Assembly: GCA_001819145.1 (NCBI GenBank)
Contig: MHLV01000002.1
Span: 2,499-9,310 of the forward strand
Length of the DNA: 6,812 bases
Source of the DNA: Candidatus Nealsonbacteria bacterium RBG_13_36_15
Lineage (GTDB): Bacteria > Patescibacteriota > Minisyncoccia > Minisyncoccales > RBG-13-36-15
Direction: 5' to 3'
The translations under genes were made by a program, and so were the position numbers. Shown here one piece after another: positions 1 to 5,164 of this stretch. Within the stretch, counting starts at the first letter, position 1, and the number at the start of each line of letters is the position of its first letter. The notes under the pieces were generated by a model. It was not told the DNA's origin. It saw only the letters and a list, made by a program, of their open reading frames with translations, and did no database searches.

Positions 1-142
1 ATTACTACCGAGCTAGAGTTTATAATTCAGCTGGCTGGGGGTACGGAGCAGAAAAAAAAGTTGCTATTTTCCGCAGTAACGGCATACAAAGAGATTTCAC
101 TACACAAGCTGATTGCACTCGGGCTGATCCTACTGTTAATTT
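1..142 (+). repeat. Direct repeat, copy 1 (3' part of a 348-bp duplicated unit)
   Basis: This segment is identical, base for base, to 349-490 at an offset of 348 bp (116 codons), so the reading frame is kept. Identity stops at 143 (T here, A at 491). The left end of this copy lies beyond the window, so the full first unit would be about 348 bp. It encodes the end of an FN3-like domain, a linker, and the first residues (CTRADPTVN) of the NEW3-like domain. Confidence 0.95.
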
Positions 143-1454
143 TAATATGGCGACGATAAATGCAAGTCAGCTTCAAAATAACCAAGCCACTTTGATAGGA
201 AATGTGAGTAGTACTGGTGGTGAAAATCCGAGTCAGAGAATATTGGAATGGGGTATTTCTTCTGGTAACTATTCAAATAATTATAATCTTGGCAGTGGGG
301 GGACAGGAACGTTTTCATATACTATTTCATTAACTCCAGGAACTATTTATTACTACCGAGCTAGAGTTTATAATTCAGCTGGCTGGGGGTACGGAGCAGA
401 AAAAAAAGTTGCTATTTTCCGCAGTAACGGCATACAAAGAGATTTCACTACACAAGCTGATTGCACTCGGGCTGATCCTACTGTTAATTTATCTCCTTCT
501 TCTCAAAATGGAAGTCCAGGAGAACAATTAACCTATACAGTAATCGTAACCAACAACGACAGTTCTGGTTGTGGTCAATCTACTTTTAATTTATCTCCTT
601 CTTGTCCTTCTGGATGGACTTGTAGCTGTTCTGTTTCCTCATTAAACATTAATCCTGGATCAGATGGTTCGACTTATTTTTATGTTACTTCTGCTTCTGG
701 TGCTTCACCTAACACTTATACTGTGTCAGTTACTGCTACTAATGCTGCAGCTAGTTCTTATAATCATACAGATTACGCAGACTACGTCATTCTTACAAAT
801 ATAGCGCCACAATGTAGTTCTATGGGAGCTGGGCCAAACTCAGGAGACGCTCCTTTAGATGTTGTTTTTACGGGATCTGGCACCGATGTAGATGGTTCAA
901 TCGAGGTTTGTGAATGGGATTTCGGAAACGATGATAATGCTACCACTAGTGCCAGTGGTAATATTTGTACTAGTATAGGCTATAGATATGATGAACCAAA
1001 TACTTACTGTACCAAACTAAGGGTTCGGGATAATCAAGGAACTTGGAGTAGTGTTCATACTTGTGGTTGTTCTCAACCTTGTTGTTCTGCGCAGATAACA
1101 GTGGGTGCATCTGATCAACCACCGCAAGTTCGAGACCTAACTATTGCTAGCGTTAATCACTGTACCTCTTTTAAGGGAGCTACAAGTATGTATTTTGTCT
1201 GGACATATTACGATCCTAATGGCGATCCAGAAGTAAGTTATAATTTTAGAATACATACTGTTAATGACGTTGATGCTCCTGCTCCAATAGTTGATATTAC
1301 TGTTAATAGTCCAACTATAAACGGACAAACAGTTTATGTTTTTCCGAATCAAATAGAAAACCAATTAATTTACTATCAAGTCTATTACTGGTGGGTGAGA
1401 GTTTGGGACGGTCCAGGAAATACCTCTGGTTGGATCCAAGGTCCAAGCCAGTAA
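1..1454 (+). CDS. Large secreted multidomain (FN3-like/NEW3-like/PKD) surface protein, 3' part
   Basis: The frame is open from position 3 to a TAA at 1452-1454, giving 483 visible codons with no start in sight. An internal ATG at 147 is in frame but lies in the middle of repeated domain sequence, so it is not taken as the start. Domains by position: the tail of an FN3-like domain (about 3-90), a complete FN3-like domain (about 147-430, with ATLIGNV, STGGEN and TIYYYRARVYNSAG signatures), a NEW3-like domain rich in Cys (about 462-767, VNLSPSSQNGSPG, CPSGWTC), a PKD domain (about 801-1100, with the WDFG core) and a final beta-sandwich domain ending in YYWWVRVWDGPGN (about 1119-1442). There are 14 cysteines after codon 49, which suits an exported, disulfide-bonded protein. 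The signal peptide would lie outside the window. The role is inferred to be adhesion or display at the cell surface; no catalytic motif is visible. Only 10 bp separate it from the next gene. Confidence 0.85.
   Translation, partial: YYRARVYNSAGWGYGAEKKVAIFRSNGIQRDFTTQADCTRADPTVNFNMATINASQLQNNQATLIGNVSSTGGENPSQRILEWGISSGNYSNNYNLGSGGTGTFSYTISLTPGTIYYYRARVYNSAGWGYGAEKKVAIFRSNGIQRDFTTQADCTRADPTVNLSPSSQNGSPGEQLTYTVIVTNNDSSGCGQSTFNLSPSCPSGWTCSCSVSSLNINPGSDGSTYFYVTSASGASPNTYTVSVTATNAAASSYNHTDYADYVILTNIAPQCSSMGAGPNSGDAPLDVVFTGSGTDVDGSIEVCEWDFGNDDNATTSASGNICTSIGYRYDEPNTYCTKLRVRDNQGTWSSVHTCGCSQPCCSAQITVGASDQPPQVRDLTIASVNHCTSFKGATSMYFVWTYYDPNGDPEVSYNFRIHTVNDVDAPAPIVDITVNSPTINGQTVYVFPNQIENQLIYYQVYYWWVRVWDGPGNTSGWIQGPSQ
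349..490 (+). repeat. Direct repeat, copy 2
   Basis: This is the second copy of the 142-bp perfect direct repeat. It forms the right-hand part of the complete repeat unit 143-490. The run of eight A's is preserved in both copies. After 490 the coding sequence continues into the full NEW3-like domain, so this copy sits in the native domain context and copy 1 looks like the duplicate. Confidence 0.95.
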
Positions 1455-1464
1455 TTTTAATAAT

Positions 1465-2841
1465 ATGAAAAATTACAAAATTCTTATTTTAATATCAATT
1501 TCAATAATTTGCGGATTTGTTTTATCAGAATTTGTATTTGCTGCAACAGAAACATTTTATTCAACACCTAGCGACGGATTTATTGTGGGTTATGATCAAT
1601 CGTCATACACAATAGCTCATAATGCTATTTATGGACAAGTTTTAAATAATTGGCGTATATACGTAGGGCAAGTGTGGACAGGAACCCTATATCAAATTTA
1701 TAGGGCAGGATTATTTTTTGATACTTCCTCTTTGCCGGATGATATTTCTATCCAAAGCGCAACATTAAGTTTGTATTATCCGACAAGCGAATGGGATAAT
1801 TCAACTGCAGATTTCGATATCACAATAGTTAATGGTTTAGTTCTTATAGAGCCATTAGTAAGTGATAACTATGGAGACTTGCTTAACCAGACAACAAGTG
1901 GCGGATCAAGAAGTACGTTTGGATTACCTAGTTCTGGATATGTAGATATTGATTTAAATCCAACTGGGTTGGGTTGGATTTCAAAAACCGGTACAACCAC
2001 ACTCGCTTTGCGAAGCTCAAGAGATATAATCCCTAGTTTTCCTACTGTATCTCCAGGGGTAGAATATTGGGAATTCGTAGGATTTTACGATAAGGAGTTA
2101 GGTGAAGTTTATCCTCCAAAACTTACAATCACTACTTCTTCTGATATTTTCCCTCCTAATGTTACCAACAGAGATGGTGCTACAAATATCACCTATAGCT
2201 CAGCTAGATTAAATGGCGAAGTCACTTATAATGGAGGAGAAGATCCGACTGTCCATATATATTGGGGTGATAATGACGGAGTAATGACTGCTGGCAATTG
2301 GGATCATGACGAGATTCTAGGTGAAAAAGGAGGGACTTTTTATAAAAACATTATAAACCTAAACCCTAGTACTACCTATTATTACAGAGTTTTTGCTGAG
2401 AATTCAGGAGGTTTAGATTGGGCAGATGGTACTGCTTCGTTTTCGACTACTGAATATATACCTGGCGTAGGATTCGTCACTAATTTTCATCCTTATCCTT
2501 GTCCTGATTTTACTCCTTCTCCCTCAAACCCCAATTTAGGTGTTGAAGTGACTTTTTTGGATAATTCTAAATGCTATAACGATTATTTAGAAGAGTCTAA
2601 TTGTAGTGCAAATCTAAATATCCGCTATCAGTGGGATTTCGGTAATGGAGAAGTATGTGATAGTGGCGATCCACCAGTGCAAGATTCCTCGTGCCGTGGT
2701 AATGCAACAACCAGCTACAATATAATGGGTAATAAGACAATAACTTTAACAATTACTGATGATTTGGGGACTTGCACATCAGACGAAGAAATAAACGTTT
2801 CTTTTCCTCTTCCAAAATGGAACGAGACAGCCCCTTATTAA
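1465..2841 (+). CDS. Secreted DNRLRE-like / FN3-like / PKD protein, putative adhesin of the pilin operon
   Basis: This is a 458-residue protein with a typical Sec signal peptide: MKNYK, a hydrophobic stretch at about 6-20, and a likely cut after Ala26 (VFA|AT). Residues about 30-224 resemble the DNRLRE/CBM96-type beta-sandwich (RAGLFFDTSSLPDD, SATLSLYYP, TLALRSSRDI, PPKLTITTS), a family linked to carbohydrate binding. Residues about 230-328 form an FN3-like domain (DGATNITYSSARLNGEV, IYWGDNDG, STTYYYRVFAENSGG). Residues about 346-447 form a PKD domain with the QWDFGNG core. All six cysteines of the mature protein (346, 370, 380, 398, 410, 437) lie in the PKD region, so up to three disulfides are possible. 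No C-terminal anchor or sortase motif is seen. The start at 1465 is fixed by the signal peptide; no Shine-Dalgarno sequence precedes it. It lies 10 bp after the previous gene and 5 bp before the first pilin gene, which suggests co-expression. Ligand and exact role are unknown. Confidence 0.85.
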   Translation: MKNYKILILISISIICGFVLSEFVFAATETFYSTPSDGFIVGYDQSSYTIAHNAIYGQVLNNWRIYVGQVWTGTLYQIYRAGLFFDTSSLPDDISIQSATLSLYYPTSEWDNSTADFDITIVNGLVLIEPLVSDNYGDLLNQTTSGGSRSTFGLPSSGYVDIDLNPTGLGWISKTGTTTLALRSSRDIIPSFPTVSPGVEYWEFVGFYDKELGEVYPPKLTITTSSDIFPPNVTNRDGATNITYSSARLNGEVTYNGGEDPTVHIYWGDNDGVMTAGNWDHDEILGEKGGTFYKNIINLNPSTTYYYRVFAENSGGLDWADGTASFSTTEYIPGVGFVTNFHPYPCPDFTPSPSNPNLGVEVTFLDNSKCYNDYLEESNCSANLNIRYQWDFGNGEVCDSGDPPVQDSSCRGNATTSYNIMGNKTITLTITDDLGTCTSDEEINVSFPLPKWNETAPY

Positions 2842-2846
2842 ACATT

Positions 2847-3410
2847 ATGAAGAAGAATAAAGGTTTTACATTGTTAGAGGTGACAGTGGTTATTATGATT
2901 ATTAGCTTGCTTTCAACTATTTTTATTGCCAGCTATCGTGAAGGAGAAAAACAGTTCGCTTTAAAAAGATCAACCCATCAATTGGCTCAGAGTTTAAGAA
3001 AAGCTCAGGGTATGGCTTTGTCAAGCCAGGAGCTTATGGGTTTATATCAGGGAGGATACGGAATTTATTTTAGTATTACGCCAGGAGATAAATATACTCT
3101 ATTTATTGATTGTAATAATGATAATAAGTTTGATGATTTTAGTTCAGATTGCCAAGATTGTCGGAGTGGCCCTGATTCTTGTATCCCTTATTTTTCTGAA
3201 AAGATTGAAGAGTTTACTCTCGAAAAAGGAATTACAATATCTGATTTAGTGCCTTCTTCTGCAGAAGATGATCTTTGTATTACTTTTATTCCTCCTGATC
3301 CAACAGTTGTTTTTCCTGGAGCAGGCTTAGCTTCAATTACATTGAATTTTGAAGGTGGCTCCGGAAAGACAGTCTTTGTCAATAAGGTCGGTTTAATTGA
3401 AATTGAATAA
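2847..3410 (+). CDS. Prepilin-like protein, FimT/GspH type
   Basis: This is a 187-residue prepilin. The class III signal is MKKNKG|FTLLEV, with cleavage by a PilD-type peptidase after Gly6 and the conserved Glu5 of the mature chain at residue 11. The hydrophobic helix spans about 7-29. The following helix (HQLAQSLRKAQGMALSSQE) and the YGIYFS...YTLFIDCNND segment match the FimT/GspH pseudopilin pattern, in which an F-x-D-x-N-x-D stretch precedes the globular C-terminal half. D88-x-N90-x-D92 with D96 could form a metal-binding loop, and Cys89, 102, 105, 112 and 144 may form disulfides. The frame is open upstream to an ATG at 2772, but that extension overlaps the previous gene and would bury the signal, so 2847 is chosen. 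It follows the previous stop by 5 bp and overlaps the next gene by one base (TAATG). The likely role is a minor pilin in the fibre tip or initiation complex. Confidence 0.88.
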   Translation: MKKNKGFTLLEVTVVIMIISLLSTIFIASYREGEKQFALKRSTHQLAQSLRKAQGMALSSQELMGLYQGGYGIYFSITPGDKYTLFIDCNNDNKFDDFSSDCQDCRSGPDSCIPYFSEKIEEFTLEKGITISDLVPSSAEDDLCITFIPPDPTVVFPGAGLASITLNFEGGSGKTVFVNKVGLIEIE

Positions 3411-4006
3411 TGTTTAATTCTAAAGATCAAAAATTTAGACATTCCGAAGGATTCACCCTTCTTGAGGTAATGATGGCCATTTTTGTTTTAACTATTGCTG
3501 TTGGCGCAAGTTATATATTAATCCAAAAGACCTTTATCGCTTCTTCATTAACGCAGTCAAAATTAGTAGCTTCCCATCTTGCTCAAGAAGGCGTAGAAAA
3601 TGTAAGAAATATCAGAGACACAAATTGGATTAGTGCCAATGAATGGAATACGGGTATATCTTCAAAGTATGAGTATGTGAATTTTTTGGATCTAAGTCAA
3701 ACTAAATTTGAAAGAGAAACTTTAATTACGGAAATAACAGCTACAACTACAGAGGTAAAGGTTAATATTAAATGGAATGAGCGGGGAAAGGATTACAGTA
3801 TAGGGGTGATAAATTATCTGTATGATTGGTATGGTGAATCAGAGACTCTAACATGTGAGGGCTGGTGTAAAGCTGCACATCCAGATTATACATACAGTTA
3901 TTGTAGCTATATACCCTCGACGCTGCTATGCCCTGAGAGTTGGACAATGGATGGACAACTTAATTGTGGCCAATTTAAAATTTGTTTTTGTTGTTATCCT
4001 GGTTAG
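3410..4006 (+). CDS. Prepilin-like protein, PilV/GspI type, with Cys-rich C-terminal domain
   Basis: This is a 198-residue prepilin with a 14-residue leader ending HSEG|FTLLEVMMA. Glu19 is the mature Glu5, and the hydrophobic helix runs about 15-39. The helix continues into KLVASHLAQEGVENVRNIRD, a pattern I associate with PilV/GspI-like pilins of Patescibacteria. Residues about 70-142 form a compact beta region. The last 50 residues (149-198) are unlike a normal minor pilin: eight cysteines spaced C-x3-C-x11-C-x8-C-x11-C-x5-C-x-C-C, suggesting a small disulfide-stabilised module of knottin or defensin-like size. Its function is unknown; adhesion or shielding at the fibre tip is a guess. The start overlaps the preceding stop (TAATG, 3408-3412), so translation is probably coupled. 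The stop is TAG at 4004-4006, followed by a 107-bp gap. Confidence 0.87.
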   Translation: MFNSKDQKFRHSEGFTLLEVMMAIFVLTIAVGASYILIQKTFIASSLTQSKLVASHLAQEGVENVRNIRDTNWISANEWNTGISSKYEYVNFLDLSQTKFERETLITEITATTTEVKVNIKWNERGKDYSIGVINYLYDWYGESETLTCEGWCKAAHPDYTYSYCSYIPSTLLCPESWTMDGQLNCGQFKICFCCYPG

Positions 4007-4113
4007 AAACTGCCCAAAAAGTGATAGATGAGTGAAAGTATTATGCCAAACACAGTTTTAAATATTCCAATACAAAACGATAAAATTAACGACCATTATT
4101 TATAGCTAATCTT
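4007..4113. other. Intergenic gap in the pilin operon, with a doubtful 25-codon frame
   Basis: This is the only gap of any size inside the pilin cluster. A frame from ATG 4028 to TAG 4105 would encode MSESIMPNTVLNIPIQNDKI plus five more residues. It has no Shine-Dalgarno sequence, no hydrophobic segment, and no family I recognise. I see no hairpin strong enough for a terminator and no convincing promoter. It may be a spacer, the remnant of a lost gene, or a short leader peptide. The evidence for translation is weak. Confidence 0.3.
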
Positions 4114-4668
4114 ATGAGAAAAAACGGTTACACGTTAATAGAAGTTTTAGTAGCGTTAACTATTTTTACAGTAGTTATTGCTGCTCCCACTGGTTTTTTT
4201 GTCAGCGCTCTTAAAGGACAGCAGAAAGTCTTGGCTTCTCAGGAAGTCTATGACAATATCTCTTACACTTTAGAATATATTAGTCGGGCTTTAAGAATGG
4301 CGAGAAAAGATTTAACGGGTTCTTGCATTACCGAAAATATGAATTATGTGACCACAGCTGACGGAAATGGCATAAAATTTAAAAATTATGATGGTGACTG
4401 TCAGGAATTTTATTTAGATATTGAGGATAATCGGCTTAAGGAAACAAGCGATGCAAAAGGTGTGGGTATTCCTTTGACGGCCAGAAATATAGAAGTGGTT
4501 TCGTTTACTATTGAGGGGGAGGGAACTTGGAGTCAAGACGATGGTTTCCAACCAAAAATAACATTATTATTAGAAATAAAAGGGAAAAGAGGTGCGTTGC
4601 CAGAGCTTCAGCCTATAATGAAAATACAAACCAGTGTTTCCCAAAGACAATTAGATATTGGTTATTAA
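4114..4668 (+). CDS. Prepilin-like protein, PilW/GspJ type
   Basis: This is a 184-residue prepilin with a very short leader, MRKNG|YTLIEVLVALTIF. Gly5 is the cleavage site, Glu10 is the mature Glu5, and the membrane-spanning helix runs about 6-32. The mature N-terminus would be Tyr instead of the usual Phe, a tolerated change. The stretch after the helix (QEVYDNISYTLEYISRALRMARKD) and the later beta-rich region (GIKFKNYDGDCQEFYLD, VVSFTIEGEG, PKITLLLEIKG) fit the PilW/GspJ family, where a long helix leads into a pseudopilin fold. It ends with IQTSVSQRQLDIGY, a tail I associate with this pilin class in Patescibacteria. Two cysteines (71 and 96) could pair. It starts 107 bp after the preceding pilin and stops 5 bp before the next. 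It is a probable minor pilin of the tip complex; I could not tell type IV pilus from type II-like use. Confidence 0.87.
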   Translation: MRKNGYTLIEVLVALTIFTVVIAAPTGFFVSALKGQQKVLASQEVYDNISYTLEYISRALRMARKDLTGSCITENMNYVTTADGNGIKFKNYDGDCQEFYLDIEDNRLKETSDAKGVGIPLTARNIEVVSFTIEGEGTWSQDDGFQPKITLLLEIKGKRGALPELQPIMKIQTSVSQRQLDIGY

Positions 4669-4673
4669 AATTT

Positions 4674-5102
4674 ATGATAAATAGGATGCAAGAAAAAGGA
4701 GTAGCTTTGTTTCTAGCTGTTTTGATTATAAGTGTTATTTTAGCAATCGGTTTGGGGATAAGCGGAATTATAATCCAACAAATAAAGATATCTGAAAACA
4801 TAGGAGATTCAGTTGTTTCTTTCTATGCTGCTGATTCTGGCATTGAACAACAGATTTATGATTTGTATAATCTAGAGACTCATAGTCCTGTCTACGAAGT
4901 TGATATGATTAATAGCGCGTCTTACAATGTTTCAGTAAAATGTAGTGTGAGTAATGATGCCTGTCTACCAGGAGGGGAGTTTGATAATATACCAATTGTT
5001 ATAGATCCAGAGAGCCCAGAATATTGTGATGCTATGAATTTCTGTATAAAGTCAATTGGAACTTTTCAAGCAGCTAAAAGAGCGATTGAAGTGAAATATT
5101 GA
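4674..5102 (+). CDS. Small PilX/GspK-like prepilin
   Basis: This is a 142-residue protein beginning MINRMQEKG|VALFLAVLIISV. The predicted cleavage follows Gly9, and the hydrophobic helix covers about 10-35. The position that is Glu5 in most pilins is Leu14 here, and lack of Glu5 is a known trait of GspK-type pseudopilins that cap the tip. The segment ENIGDSVVSFYAADSGIEQQIYDL is characteristic of PilX-like proteins. Four cysteines (90, 97, 118, 124) lie in the globular part. It is much shorter than GspK of Proteobacteria (roughly 300 residues), lacking room for the large inserted domain. ATG 4686 (138 residues) is an equally possible start; neither has a Shine-Dalgarno sequence. The frame is open back to 4527, but that part overlaps the previous gene and would bury the signal. 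It is the last gene before the terminator, so it closes the operon. Confidence 0.83.
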   Translation: MINRMQEKGVALFLAVLIISVILAIGLGISGIIIQQIKISENIGDSVVSFYAADSGIEQQIYDLYNLETHSPVYEVDMINSASYNVSVKCSVSNDACLPGGEFDNIPIVIDPESPEYCDAMNFCIKSIGTFQAAKRAIEVKY

Positions 5103-5125
5103 GATACTTTCATTGAAGCATTATT

Positions 5126-5150
5126 AAACTCCCCCAAAGGGAGTTTTTTT
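5126..5150 (+). terminator. Intrinsic terminator of the pilin operon
   Basis: An eight-base-pair stem AAACTCCC (5126-5133) pairs perfectly with GGGAGTTT (5139-5146) around a five-base loop CCAAA. The descending arm runs straight into a T tract (seven T's, 5144-5150). It lies 23 bases after the stop of the last pilin gene and 14 bases before ligA, so it separates the two transcripts. Confidence 0.9.
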
Positions 5151-5158
5151 GATATTAT
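5150..5158 (+). promoter_or_regulatory. Candidate extended -10 promoter for ligA
   Basis: TGATATTAT reads as an extended -10 element (TG-n-TATTAT, hexamer 5153-5158) directly after the terminator's T tract. There is no -35 match at the usual distance, where the terminator stem lies, which fits an extended -10 type. A start site 6-7 bases downstream of the hexamer would fall at about 5164-5165, on the A of the ligA ATG. The surrounding (AT)-rich run makes chance matches likely, so this is tentative. Confidence 0.4.
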
Positions 5159-5164
5159 ATATAT

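Noticed and set aside
1..490. CRISPR array or mobile-element terminal repeat
   Set aside because: There are only two copies, the spacing and repeat are too long, both copies are coding and in frame, and no cas or transposase gene is present.
484..603. 18-bp direct repeat (484-501 and 586-603)
   Set aside because: Both copies encode NLSPS in the same NEW3-like domain, 102 bp apart; this is best explained by a recurring protein motif and shared codon choice, without a mobile or regulatory meaning.
1137..1364. Minus-strand open frame of 75 codons
   Set aside because: It is antisense to the well-supported C-terminal domain of the first protein; its translation shows low-complexity composition and no recognisable domain.
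147..1454. ATG 147 as the true start of the first protein
   Set aside because: The frame is open back to the window's left edge and encodes the same FN3-like sequence as 349-490; the residues after ATG 147 are the interior of a repeat array, with no signal peptide.
2772..2846. N-terminal extension of the GspH-like pilin from ATG 2772
   Set aside because: It overlaps the end of the preceding gene in another frame and would place 25 charged residues before a standard MKKNKG|FTLLE prepilin leader.
3188..3442. Minus-strand open frame of 84 codons
   Set aside because: It is a shadow of the GspH-like pilin and the start of the next gene; it has no recognisable features.
4527..4673. N-terminal extension of the PilX/GspK-like protein from ATG 4527
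   Set aside because: It lies wholly within the PilW-like gene in another frame and would bury the prepilin signal 58 residues into the protein.
4613..4801. Minus-strand open frame of 62 codons with hydrophobic content
   Set aside because: Its hydrophobic residues mirror the membrane helix of the PilX-like gene on the opposite strand; it spans a gene junction and has no independent support.
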